Shown piece by piece: positions 1 to 10,679 of a stretch of DNA of 64,000 nucleotides. The notes beneath the pieces were generated by a model. It saw only the letters and a list, made by a program, of their open reading frames with translations, was not told the origin of the DNA and did not search any database. Position numbers and translations under genes: made by a program. The DNA is taken from contig OY804590.1 in the NCBI GenBank assembly GCA_963680875.1, forward strand, positions 24,428,640-24,492,639, written 5' to 3'. Source of the stretch: Bathymodiolus brooksi (lineage: Eukaryota > Mollusca > Bivalvia > Mytilida > Modiolidae). The first letter of the stretch is position 1, and every line of letters begins with the position of its first letter.

Positions 1-309
1 ATTTCCTTTATTAACAGAACATTCCAGATAAGAAAACCGTGAAATTTCTGCCACAAAATAATCGTTCGAGTGTAACTCATCCACTACTTACATATGTTTT
101 TGTTTATTTTATATTGGTAATGCTTCTTGTTTGTCTATATTCTCCGGATGGGAGTTAATTTGTGTCGGTCATAACAGTTAGATATGGCTGACTTCGCTGC
201 GCACAACGAACATTAAGGGTTGAACTTGTAAGACAACATTAGCCTATGTTTTCCAGGGTTATTAGATAAGCAGTAACTTTCCATCTCATCAATATGTGTC
301 TACTATGTC
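1..309. other. Non-coding flank
   Basis: AT-rich sequence with no supportable gene, RNA or recognisable repeat. It precedes the 55-bp satellite. Confidence 0.5.
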
Positions 310-1480
310 AATCGGTAGATGTACTTAAGTTATCTACAAACATGGAAGACCTCAGTGACACCGGTATATGCACTGAAGTTATACTTATCTACAAACATGG
401 AAGACCTCAGTGACACTGGTAGATGTACTGAAATTATGATTATTAACAAACATGGAAGATCCTAGTGACACCGGTATATGCACTGGAGTTATATACTAAT
501 CTACAAACATGGAAGACCTCAGTGACACCAGTAGATGTACTGAAGTTATACTTATCTACAAACATGGAAGACCTCAGTGACACCGGTAGATGTACTGAAA
601 TTATGATTATCTACAAACATGGAAGACCTCAGTGACACCGGTAGATGTACTGAAGTTAGTCTTATCTACAAACATGGAAAACCCCAGTGACACCAGTATA
701 TGGCCTGGAGTTACATACTAATCTACAAACATGGAAGATATCAGTGACACCAGTAGATGTACTGAAGTTATACTTATTTACAAACATGGAAGACCTCAGT
801 GACACCGGTAGATGTACTGAAGTTATTCTTATCTACAAACATGGAAGACCTCAGTGACACTGGTATATGTACTGAAGTTACTCTTATCTACAAACATGGA
901 AGACCTCAGTGACACCGGTAGATGTACTGAAGTTATACTTATCTACAAACTTGGAAGACCTCAGTGACACTATTAAATATACTGAAGTTATTCTTATCTA
1001 CAAACATGGAAGACCTCAGTGACACCAGTAGATGTACTGAAGTTATACTTATCTACAAACATGGAAGACCTCAGTGACACCGGTAGATGTACTGAAATTA
1101 TGATTATCTACAAACATGGAAGACCTCAGTGACACCGGTAGATGTACTGAAGTTATTCTTATCTACAAACATGGAAAACTCCAGTGACACCGGTATTTGT
1201 ACTGGAGTTATAAACTAATCTACAAACATGGAAGATCTCAGTGACACCAGTAGATGTACTGAAGTTATACTTATTTACAAACATGGAAGACCTCAGTGAC
1301 ACCGGTATATGTACTGAATGTATACTTATCTACAAACATGGAAGACCTCAGTGACACCGGTATATGTACTGGAGTTATATACTAATCTACTAACAAGGAA
1401 TACCTCAATGACACCGGTAGATGTACTAAGGCTATATACTAATCTACAAAAATGGAAGACCTCAGTGACACTGGTATATT
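310..1480. repeat. 55-bp satellite, about 21 copies
   Basis: Head-to-tail repeat. The unit reads roughly ATCTACAAACATGGAAGACC, then TCAGTGACACCGGTAGATGT, then ACTGAAGTTATACTT. The CTACAAACAT landmark recurs at 556, 611 and 666, giving a 55-bp period. Two variants are mixed: the common one (GTAGATGTACTGAAGTTATACTT) and a slightly longer one (GTATATGTACTGGAGTTATATACTAAT) that reappears near 480, 690, 1190, 1360 and 1430. The first and last copies are the most degenerate. No reading frame is conserved. The array ends about 150 bp beyond the 3' end of the peptide gene on the reverse strand. Confidence 0.95.
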
Positions 1481-1616
1481 AATTTGCTAACAGGAATTAT
1501 TGTAGTGGTAGCGGTTGATTACAAAAAATTACTGGACATCATAGAAAAGAACAACTTTGAAAGGAACACAAGAAATGATGCATACGTCTGTTCAATTCAC
1601 TCTTTAGTTATTGTCT

Positions 1617-1622
1617 TTATTT
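1617..1622 (-). promoter_or_regulatory. Poly(A) signal AATAAA
   Basis: TTTATT on the plus strand reads AATAAA on the minus strand, 13 bases beyond the stop codon of the predicted peptide gene. The spacing suits a very short 3' UTR. Confidence 0.55.
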
Positions 1623-1635
1623 TGAAAACGTAAAT

Positions 1636-4600
1636 TTAGGAAAGCCTAGAATAATGCATACGTGCTGGACACACTGTAGCCCTGGTATTAGTACTGCCAG
1701 CTATAGCAGCGAGAACAGCCAGTCCAATCAACGGAGCAGCTGAAAACGATAATCATATATATATGACAATTATTATCATAACATTTAACTTAACAAAAAG
1801 GCTTGTTTATAATATATATTATGTTTTTCTGAAAATTGCATATTTGTACAGTTGAATCTCTGTATCTCGAAGTTGATGGGACCGTTGCAAAATGTCGACT
1901 TATCCGAAATTGGACTTATTAGATTGTTTAGGTCAAAACAGAAATGCTTTGATAAATAAATTTGAAGAAACAAAACGTTTAAGCAAAGATACAATATTAT
2001 AAGACAGATACAGGTGTTCGATGATGTTGTCTTGTAAAGAGACGATGTGAAAAGAAAACAGCAAGACACACAACAGACGTTATGCGCGCTATTGGTGATA
2101 CTTTGACTAAATAGAACATGAAATAAGTAAAACGAATGCAGATTTTTTTATATTGATGGATTTTGATTTCCGATACATGCTTGTATATGTAATTATACGA
2201 ATAATTGTTTTATTATATTAGATAGGGTTTATTTTTGCTTTTGAAAACGAAATTATTGGAAGAAAACGCACATGTTTCTCATGTAACTCGTTACAAACTA
2301 TTCGTATGTTTTTTTTTACATTTTTCTCTGTAAAAACCTAAAAAAACGTTTTTCGGACCAATTTTTTATGGGACCGGAAGCAGAGTCAGCGTACTTAATG
2401 ACGTCATTAACGATTTCTGATTAAAGGAATGCTTGTAGGAAAAAATCTGTAAGTTCATGGAAAGAAAAGAATGTAACGCTGAAAGAAAAAGATCTGCATG
2501 CCAATAAAAGACAAACAATTTTTCAGCTTTTTTATTACTAAATTTTCCCCCAAAAAATATACTTATCAAATGTGATTATCTTAAAAAACGAAGAAATCTG
2601 TTCAAAAATGATTTTTTTTTAGAAAGCTAAAAAATATTTCTAAAGGTCAACAAAAATGTCCAGTTGCAACTTGAAGTAAACAATCACGAAGTATAAAATT
2701 TTACACGTTTGGAACTATATTTTTCACTCATAGTTCTCGTGCTAAATCCAAATAGCAAAAATGTGCGTTTCCCGTGGAAGAATGAACTTAACAAACTTGA
2801 TTTCGGATAAAAAATTACGATTTCTACGTAAAATTGTAGAAGAGAAGTTCAACCAATTTTTCCAGTAAACGTTTTTCCTCATCGACGACAAAATAAAGTC
2901 TTGCTTCATAAAGTCTTGCTATATTTTTCAGAGGGTAGTTTTCTATTAAAATGAAAACAAATATATAAAAAAACAACAACAAAAAAGCGAAACCAAAAAA
3001 TGAGAAAACGATATCAAAACTTGAAAAAAAGGGGGAGCAAAGCGAAAAAAAAATAAAAAAAAATACCAATCCTGAAAAAAAATAATGTGTTTCCGCGTAC
3101 CCGAGCGATCCTAATTAAAAATGACTTCATGACCTTAATTTTTTTTGGTGTCAATTTTGAACAAGCACTGCAAAAAAGAATGTGTGCATTGTAGAAACTA
3201 TAATTATATAATAGTAAAAAAAAATCGAGAAATTTAATTTTTAACCTAAAATGTACCTGCCGATCCAAATTTATTTAAGCATATTAGCGGAAGCATAGAA
3301 GCTTTTTTGCATATGAAAAGAGTGTATGTCTAATCATAAAGGGTGTTGTTTACATATGTCGAGATGCCATTTACATCTATTCACTGAACAAAGAATAATA
3401 AAATACTCTACTCCCACCCCACCCCAACCAAACCCAAGTTATGCAAACACAAATAATGAAAAAAAAAATGAAAAAGAAGACGCGAAACATTCTTATCAAC
3501 GTTAATTATGTGTAATGTCAAGTGTCGCTAACGTCAACACCACAAAATTGAAAAATAAGAGCAAAACCTCAGAAAATACCAACTTGAAAAACGATGTTCA
3601 ATTCGTCTTTACCTCCAGTTGTTTGTAAGAGGGCTCATGTTTTGTTTACGTTATTTGTGTTTGTTTCCGTAATAAGTGTTGGTAAATTGTTTATGTTTTC
3701 TACCTGTTTGTTCTGTTTTCTTCCTTCTATTGACTAGAGTAGATTGTTGTTAGCCACACAAGTAATATTAGTTTGTGTATAAAAACATCAGATTACATTT
3801 TATGTTGTAGGAGATAGGGTATAGCTTTCTTTATTACTGTTCTTTTTTTGGGTTCCTATTTAGTCAGTCATATGTACTGCTTGTGCCCATTATGGGTGCC
3901 TGACAGGATAGAAATGAGGACATTCCATTGATAATTCCGGCTTACATTGTATCAGAATTTCAGGCATTGAAGTTACAAAATGATATACACAACATCCATA
4001 GTTATCCATCGCGTATATGTGTCAATTGGGGGAGGGGGTCCCAAGAATGGAAAATTTCCATAAATTGCAAGCTTCAATGGAGTGGTTTGAAGTTAACAAT
4101 AAAAATATTTCAAAGTTGTATTGATATATGATTTTGGTTTTAAGCAGAATGCAGTACAGTCAAACCTGTCTATGTGGTCACCTCTATTAAGTAATCACTA
4201 AGATAAAGAAGTCAAGGAAAATGTCAAAAATATTTTTTTATCAATGTGTGACGTTAAAGTGTTTTTGACATTTACATTCACTGAATATGGTACCGTTTTG
4301 ACAACTATTTTATCTATTTTTTCCTGTATTTAAATACTGTTATAGTGACAGCCGGAGACTTTGAACCGTAATGAGAGCGGGAGGTTTGGAGCTTTAAAAT
4401 ATGATTCAACCCACCATTTCTTTAGAAATGCTTGTACCAAGTCAGGGTCATTACGGTTTTCACAGTTTTCCGGTTGTTGACTGATTTTGTCTGTTTATAT
4501 AATTATGAGTTTTGACTTTCCCTTTGTAAGATTGTTCGGAGTTCGGTAATTTTGTTATTTCCCTTATTGTATTAAAAGGTCACCTTTTTCTTGTCCTATC

Positions 4601-4892
4601 ATAGAAAATTTCATATGAATTTAACATCTTTAAAGAGGTCACCTGTCTTATAAGACCACTTAATCTTTGTCTCAACGGTGATCCCTTTATACAGCTTTGA
4701 CTGTATTTGAATATTTGGCAATAATATGTTGACTCACCTATAAAGCCTAGTCCCAAACCGCCATCACCACCACCATCAATTCCGCCAGCGTCAACTAGCC
4801 TGCCATTGAAGGCTCCATCTGTGTCCAGTGTTATGGCTGTCGTTGGTGATACGACAACAAGAAGCAGAAATACCACAGGAATGACCATGTTC
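1636..4892 (-). CDS. Predicted small secreted peptide, two coding exons, 84 residues
   Basis: Reverse-strand spliced gene, family not recognised. Exon 1 (4892-4738): a pyrimidine-rich tract and CAG acceptor end at 4893; the ATG is at 4888-4886. It encodes a signal-peptide-like start (MVIPVVFLLLVVVSPTTA), then an Asp/Gly-rich stretch (DAGGIDGGGDGGLGLGF). A consensus donor GTGAGT starts at 4737, breaking a codon after its first base. Exon 2 (1739-1636) follows the acceptor TTTTCAG and supplies the other two bases, so the phase matches. It encodes a hydrophobic Ala/Leu/Ile/Gly run (APLIGLAVLAAIAG) and a short tail with one Cys. The stop is at 1638-1636 and an AATAAA poly(A) signal lies at 1622-1617. 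Mature product about 66 residues if cleaved after residue 18. The acceptor before the ATG implies an upstream non-coding exon. A small secreted or membrane-active peptide is inference only; extra middle exons cannot be excluded. Confidence 0.62.
4157..4703. mobile_element. TA-flanked TIR element (MITE, Tc1/mariner type) with nested insertion
   Basis: The left end CAGTCAAACCTGT and the right end ACAGCTTTGACTG are inverted copies with a single difference, each flanked by TA (4155-4156 and 4704-4705). TA target duplication and CAGT termini fit Tc1/mariner-type elements. Without the nested 4200-4568 fragment the element would be about 180 bp, so it is non-autonomous. GGTCACCT-like motifs recur inside in both orientations. 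It lies in the intron of the peptide gene. Confidence 0.7.
4200..4568 (+). mobile_element. 5'-truncated Penelope-like element (3' UTR only)
   Basis: Aligns by eye over its whole length with 29288-29655, the 3' non-coding end of the Penelope-like element, and stops at the same CCCTTATT terminus. Only the 3' end is present, as expected for incomplete reverse transcription from the RNA 3' end. Differences are scattered substitutions and small indels. It carries a hairpin pairing 4366-4374 (CCGTAATGA) with 4448-4456 (TCATTACGG), also present in the longer copy. It is inserted inside the TIR element. Confidence 0.85.
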
Positions 4893-4929
4893 CTGACATA
4901 AAGAGAAGTGAATTACTACTATTTGTCAA

Positions 4930-5140
4930 AGACAAATCATGTGAATAAGCGTTAGAGAATACCGAAGGGACAATCAAACTGGACAATCCAGAGAAACTGG
5001 CAACATAGGGTACACAAGACGAAGACAAACAAACCAAAGGCACAACACAATATGTGTTGGACACCACTATTCGCAAACAAACACAAATAACGTAAATAAG
5101 ACATAAGCCATCCTACACACAACTGGAGGTAAACACGAAA
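4930..5140 (-). repeat. Dispersed module A copy
   Basis: On the minus strand this contains GTTGCCAGTTTCTCTGGATT and the hallmark CCTTCGGTATTCTCTAACG. Related copies occur at 5545-5630, 9765-9835, 14180-14405, 30120-30345 and once in every unit of the right-hand array. Probably part of an unnamed interspersed repeat common to this genome. Confidence 0.6.
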
Positions 5141-5470
5141 CGAGAATAGTTTTCATGGCGAAATCGTAACCGACATCACAGCACGGAACTCAGAACGTAA
5201 AGACACATAATATGACAACACAACAAACTGAAACGATGTTCAAAGGCTTAGATCGGTTATAATACAAACCATCGAAACCATTGGCAAGAGCTTGCAGTAT
5301 AAAATATATCTTTAAACTGAGATTTGAGAAGAAAAAAACTACAAAAACGTCACAGATTGAGACATGACAGAACAATAGACATTTTCTCTCCTCTATTAAA
5401 AACAAGACATTTACCGGACTTGACTATGAGGAAAGCGGCCGTTGTCTTATAAGAAGAATAAACTATTTAC
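5141..5470. other. No gene seen
   Basis: Short spurious frames only. No repeat recognised from elsewhere in the window. Confidence 0.4.
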
Positions 5471-5640
5471 CCTTCGAGAGCACCGGTTTTTTGGTAGACC
5501 TAGTGTTGCTCGTTCGTTTTAGTTGTGTTGTGTTATTTTGTTTTATTTGTCTTCGATCTGCGTCCTGTGCCCAATGTTACCGGTGCCTCTGGATTGTCAA
5601 TTCTTGCTTGCTCCTTCGGTGTTCTAATTTTTATGGAAAT
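5471..5640 (+). repeat. Dispersed module A copy, diverged
   Basis: Contains ACCGGTTTTTTGGTAGACC, then CAATGTTACCGGTGCCTCTG and CTCCTTCGGTGTTCT, matching module A at 14230-14405 in order. Confidence 0.5.
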
Positions 5641-6467
5641 TTTAAATCTCGTAAATAACGAAAAACTTTCTCATTAATAGGGCTATTGTTTCCATAAACC
5701 TTTCTGACGATCGTATTCAAGCGTAATTTTTTAAAGAGACACATTTATGACTGTTGCTTCTACATGTGTGTTGTTTCAAAAGCGTATACTATAAAAGTAA
5801 CATTGTTCATTGGTAACAATTTTCGCGGTTTCTGGTTTACATGCGTATACGCGGATATTTTTTTAGCGTTTCTTATTATGCAATAAAAATCGGTTTTGTA
5901 CTGACACATATTGACATGTTACATCATATTCCCAAACGATGTCGACATGTAACACATTAAATTCTGACCGGTACTTAGCTGTGGAAGCATATCTCTCATG
6001 CATTTACTTTTAGGTGTTTATGGTCACCAACAAAAAAGAGCAAAAGACCTGTGGTTCCGCAGCTAAAACATGCGTTGCTACAAATAAAGACACTTCGATT
6101 GCTGAACTAAAAGAACAAAAAAGTAAAAAAAAATTGATTAGAATAACGAAAAATCCAAATATCTTTTAAACTATAGATTTTTGAACAGCAAACTAAACGA
6201 GAGTTTTATTTAGAATTAGAAGTGCTAACTAAAATGTTACAGTAATGCTTCTTATTGTTTTGGCTAAGGCTGCACTCAGATGAAATTTTGTATTTTGATC
6301 CTATTTTGTTGTCATTTTTCGGGTGGGAGTAGATGTACTTTATAGAAGAGCCATCCGTCCGTCAGGTATCTTACCTGTAAAATCTTTCTCTCAGCAACGT
6401 GTACTTTAGACGAACCTGACAAGCATTTCTCTCATAAATTATTGTTACATTTTGCATTTTATGTAAA
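5641..6467. other. No gene seen; possible upstream exon donor
   Basis: AT-rich. On the minus strand TTTTACAG|GTAAGA at 6382-6369 is a strong donor consensus and could close a non-coding first exon of the peptide gene ending at 6375. This is speculation resting on one splice motif. Confidence 0.3.
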
Positions 6468-7580
6468 ATGGGTAAAAAGTCTGACTTATCTCCGGAATAC
6501 CAAAAGTTTGTAAAACGTTGTTTGCCTTTTTTAGTAAGGAAAAGGCAACGAAGAAGCCAATTGTCTCATTTGATAGGGTTTATCAAATGATATCTAAAGC
6601 TTTGGGTGTGTCTTACACTTCAGTGCACCGTATTATGAATGGTAAGAGGCCATGCAAGTCAAATAGACCCAAAGAAAGAGCTAATATTTTGGACGACTTT
6701 GATCATTGTGTTATTAAGAGAAGAATCCACGGTTTATATTCACGGAAAATTGCTCCGATCGTCACAACAATGCATAAGGAAATAAAAGATTCTATTAAAA
6801 TATCAAAGTCTAAACTTACTCTAACTCTCATTGATCTTGGATATACTGATAATGGAAGAGTTCTGTACGATCAAGTGTCTATTATCAATGATAGGTGTAA
6901 TTATCTGAGAAAGATCAAATCTTTTAGAGAAGCAGGGTGATATCGTGTACATGGATGAAACATGGGTTAAACCAAAAAATACCCTCGGGTAAAGGCAAAC
7001 GTTTGATTGTTTTGCATGCAGGTACGCGAAGTGAGGGTTTGATTGACGGCTGCGATTTAGTGTTTCTGACCAAATCAAAGGATGGTGACTATCACCAGGA
7101 GATGAATAGTGTTTTCTTTCTTGAGTGGTTTGAAAAACAATTGATGCCTGCTCTGAAAAATTCTAGCTTGGTTGTGTTAGATAATGCAAGTTATCATAAT
7201 GTCAAAACAAAAGATACGGTATTCCCAAATTTTATTCAGAAAAAGCTGTTCTCCAAAACTATCTTACATAACATAACATTCCTTTTTCTGCTACTGATAC
7301 CAAAAAAGTATTATATGAAAAAAAAAAAAAAAGAAAGACCCCAGTAGTTTATAAAACAGATAAAATTGCTAATTTACACGGACATGAAGTATTAAGAACC
7401 CCCCTTCGACACTGTGAACTTAAACCCGATATAATTAATATGGGCGCAAGTCAAAGGTTTCGTGGCTAAAAACAATACCACCTTCCGATTAAAAGATGCG
7501 AAAGAACTCACGTACGCCGCTTTGGGAAATATTACAAAAGATGTGTGGATAAAAGCAGAAGAACATGTGGTCAAAATTGA
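6468..7580 (+). pseudogene. Broken IS630/Tc1-type DDE transposase
   Basis: Starts MGKKSDLSPEYQKFV at 6468, shifts frame near 6530, then gives a helix-turn-helix-like stretch (GVSYTSVHRIMNGKR) and LDDFDHCVIKRRIH. After a second frameshift at 6939 come the first catalytic motif VYMDETWV (6945-6967) and, after a third, PSGKGKRLIVLHAGTRSEG, CDLVF and the second motif LVVLDNASYHN (about 7168-7200). Near 7320-7333 an A-run disturbs the frame again. HGHEVLRTPLRHCEL is followed by NPI-stop-LIWAQVK, where the third catalytic Glu codon (7432-7434) is TAA. The family normally reads NPIELIWAQVK. The frame then runs to a stop near 7588. Clearly inactive. Terminal inverted repeats were not found. Confidence 0.85.
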
Positions 7581-7589
7581 AAAAGAATA

Positions 7590-8469
7590 ATGCAAAGAAA
7601 ACTGTATAAATAGAAGTGTCATAGACCCTATTATTTATTTTTATGATGATGACACGGGTTGAAGTATAATCATATTAAGTATAATAGACAGAGAAAAAAT
7701 GTAAAAATCGAATAAATGTCACGTTAAAGCCAATGCCGAAAATACTTGGAACATGTGTCTGACAATTCATTAAGGTGTAAGAACACTTATAACTGTTGAA
7801 ACTATCTGGGGTCAGATGAATTATTTAACTTATATTGATTACAACACATAAACAATACAACTTGACACAAAAAACAAACAAAAAAGATAAACAGGGACAG
7901 TTTATAAAATCAAACACAAAACGGGCCTCGTATTCATGAAAAGTCAAAACAAACAAACACAAAGGTCAAAACAAACAAACACAAAGGTCGAAACTTCGGA
8001 TTCCTGTTTTGGATAAGCATTTCGAAGTAGAATATGTTAAATATATATTTCCAAACTTTTAGCTCACGTTTGAGTTGAAAGATATAACTTGGCTTAGTAG
8101 AATAGTTACGTAAAACAATTGCAAGTATCAATGATTCATCAATAATTTTTGCAGTTTTTAGGTATTTCATACCAATGTTAAGTTGAAGGTTTGGTAAAAA
8201 AAATAGCTAAAAAATGACAGTGCTCAATGTCATAAATCTACCCCCCTCCCCCCCCCCCCCCCCCCCCACCAAACAAATCAATTCTCCAATAGATCTCTGG
8301 GGTTTTATAATTTAAAAATGTACTAATTTTACGAGCATTTTTTATTAGGAAGCTGCATAATCTCAAAACTCATTTTTCGTGCCGTTTCTTACATGTATAT
8401 AAATAAAAAATGTCATATAGAATCGAACAAAACGACAATGATATATTCTTCATAATATATGATATATCA
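7590..8469. other. No gene seen; poly-C tract
   Basis: AT-rich, with a short duplicated CAAACAAACACAAAGGTC near 7950-7990 and an almost pure C tract at about 8241-8268, likely slippage- or assembly-prone. No coding frame is supported. Confidence 0.5.
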
Positions 8470-8591
8470 AGACTTCATTTTTTCACTATTAAAGACAGAA
8501 GTGTTATATATTTAGTGAACAAATATAAATAATGAAAAATATCCCAATCCAAGTAATTTTTACAGGTAAAATATTTTACATGTAAAAATCG

Positions 8592-8774
8592 ATGAAATCA
8601 ATAGTGCGTGTAGGAGATGGTGACGGGCTCTACGGAGAACAATGGAATCTTTCGGGTGACCGTCGAGTGTCTATTGTCCTCATGGATTTACGGCCACAGG
8701 CTGTTATCTTTAATAAATTAATTCCCTCCGTATTTCATAAAACTGTCAAAATATACACCCAAAAACTCCTTTAA
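8592..8774 (+). other. Conserved short reading frame of the array unit (diverged copy)
   Basis: Sixty-residue frame containing VGDGDGLYGEQWNLSGDRR and VSIVLMDLRP, then IPSVFHKT. The same frame on the opposite strand occurs in most array units with few amino acid changes. I do not recognise a family. It could be a gene fragment or exon captured in the repeat, or chance openness in a repeat. There is no clear splice or poly(A) context. Confidence 0.3.
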
Positions 8775-10109
8775 AATGCGATTTTTCTATATGAGCAGGG
8801 CCAAATACGTTCACTTTCTGGTCTGCAAACTTCCAAATTAAATTAGGACCCTTGATTATCTACACAACTCTCGTTTACATTTCTACTTTAAAATCTACAG
8901 TTTAAAAGATATTTCAAATTGTCGTTATTCTAATAAACAAATTATTACTTTTAGTAATTAAGGGCCGGAATCAATTTGCGCCAATTAGCATTTAGAACTT
9001 AAAATAAGATCCAAAAGACATGGCTTTATCTGTACTGAAGTTACATATCAAAATTTAATATATAGATAGGGATACAATTCACATAATCATCTACCAATAA
9101 AAAGATCTGAATTGATGGCCATTGTATAACTGGTTGTCACTAGATGTTTTTGTAATTCTTCCTTTATGGAGAACAAGAAACTAAAACAGAGTCATGTATA
9201 ATGTACATGTACATTAATAAGTCTATTAAGAGTTGGAAACGTGGAAATAACTTTTGTGAAGATTTTCTAAGAAATTATACTTACCCCTTCGCGTAGATAT
9301 CTCAGCTAGATGGAATCATATCAAATGTTTTTTTCTTCGTTTAAATACAGCCCTATAATCTGCGACCAATCATATTTCAGGTAACAGGACGTTTTTCTGG
9401 TTGAATAGTTCCAAGTTGTCATGTCTAGACAAAAAATGATTGATATTAAAAAATGTATTCGTAGTTCATCAACACTATCTTGTATAGTAACAAAAAAAAC
9501 CATGATATTTATATTTTTTTACACGCTTTTTGCTATAAAGCATTACTTTATTACTTGGTTTTTCACATTCTGCATTAACCACACCAATATGGTGGATTCA
9601 GTGCTGATGTTGTTTGTGGGTTGATGTGGAATATGATGTGAAAACGTCACAATTATTACATTATTATAGGTACAAACGACTTCGATATCGTTTCGGTATT
9701 ATTTGGGTTTATTGAGATAGATATAACAACGACTATTGTCCCAAGAAATTCTGCCTCATTTTTGTCATCGTTGCCAGTTTCTCTGGATTGTCATTTTTTG
9801 ATTGCCCCTTCGGTGTTCTCTAACGTTTATTTGGAAAACATGACTGTTTCTGATTTAGTTTCAGATTATTTTTGTGAAAGCGATGTATTACTTGTATAAG
9901 TTGGTCATGTGTTTTTGAAAATCTGTGCCAAAGTACAATAACATAATCTACATATGTTAAACATTCTACCCATGTTAATCATTGTTAGACCAGTCTTAAT
10001 ATTCTGCTGAATACAGCTGTGATATTACACAAGCAAATGGTAAGTTTGAGTCTTCAAGAAGGCCATATTTGGTAATGAACGGTTTTGTATTTAAGCTTAT
10101 CGTCTACTC

Positions 10110-10345
10110 CTACTTGGTAATTTGGTAATTTGTTGCCTATCAGCACTAAGGTGGTGAGTTCGAATGCCGCTAATGGCGAGGTGTATTCGATACAACATTA
10201 TGTGATAAAGTTTGTCGATGGTTTGCGACAGGCCGGTAGTTTTCGCCGGGTACTCCAGTTTCCTCCACTAATAAAACTGACCGCCATGATATAACTGAAA
10301 TATTGTTGAAATTCGTTAAATGCCATAACCCTAACCCCTACTTGG
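10110..10345 (+). mobile_element. SINE-like element
   Basis: Has a tRNA B-box-like GAGTTCGAATGCCG, the block TACAACATTATGTGATAAAG, the conserved core CGCCGGGTACTCCAGTTTCC and the tail ATATAACTGAAATATTG...GTTAAATGCCATAACCC. Other copies: 15737-15897 and 24838-25080, 20900-21095, 23765-23985, and shorter copies in the array units. The core resembles the central domain of tRNA-derived SINE superfamilies; assignment to a named family would need a database. Confidence 0.7.
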
Positions 10346-10679
10346 TAAAATCCAGATGCCATGTCTAATACACTCATGAAGGTACTTCCTTTTATTATAG
10401 TGTCTTATACAGGTCTCAATATTAGGCCATGAAATTGCATCTTTCCTAGTTATTTTATTTAAGGCTCTAAAATCAATGCAATAAATGAGACTTTCATCTT
10501 TTTTCCCCGCAAGGAATGTTGGTGAGGCAAATTCTTATGTTGATTGTTTATGGACCACCTTTCTTCTTCTTTTTCTACGGCTAATGACATCTTTCGTATT
10601 CGTTGCATTCTTTTTCTGATTTGTGCAGCACTTCCTGTATCAATAGTGTTTGATGCTACCGTTAAACACTTCAATATTC
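10346..10679 (-). pseudogene. Ty3/Gypsy-type reverse transcriptase fragment
   Basis: Minus-strand translation gives HTIDTGSAAQIRKRMQRIRK, typical of the linker just before the RT domain in Ty3/Gypsy pol. It then gives KKDESLIYCIDFRALNKITR with PNIETC close by, matching the family pattern KKDG-RxCxDYRxLNxxT. At least one frameshift separates the two parts and the glycine after KKD is lost. Only about 110 codons remain, with no catalytic YxDD block. Truncated relic. Confidence 0.8.

Larger units (their letters stand above)
1740..4737 (-). other. Intron of the peptide gene
   Basis: Begins with GTGAGT and ends with TTTTCAG on the minus strand. About 3.0 kb, AT-rich, with many A/T homopolymers (roughly 2570-3480). 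A TIR element with a nested Penelope-like fragment sits near its 5' end. At 3600-3690 there is a partial copy of a dispersed module also seen at 5030-5140 and 14150-14230. The stretch around 1850-1960 (TTGAATCTCTGTATCTCGAA) has the look of another old TE end, not proven. I found no other exon with matching phases and signals. Confidence 0.5.
8470..10345 (-). repeat. Diverged inverted copy of the array unit
   Basis: Reverse complement of much of the 4-kb unit tandemly repeated from 32.4 kb. Correspondences: 8480-8810 with 34320-34680; 8810-8990 with 34150-34320; 9000-9600 with 32570-33150; 9690-9900 with 36030-36250; 10020-10330 with 35640-35930. The unit stretch 33170-34140 is absent, with the junction near 8995 (GCCAATTAGCATTTAGAACTTAAAA). 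About 80 bp next to the array phase point (GTACCT) are also missing near 9670. It keeps the 18-bp palindrome at 9199-9216. It is more diverged from the array than the array units are from each other. Confidence 0.85.

Noticed and set aside
310..1480. CRISPR array
   Set aside because: The whole 55-bp unit repeats with no unique spacers, and the context is eukaryotic.
2824..3268. Phe-rich minus-strand frames in the intron region
   Set aside because: Produced by A/T homopolymers; no splice signals in a compatible phase.
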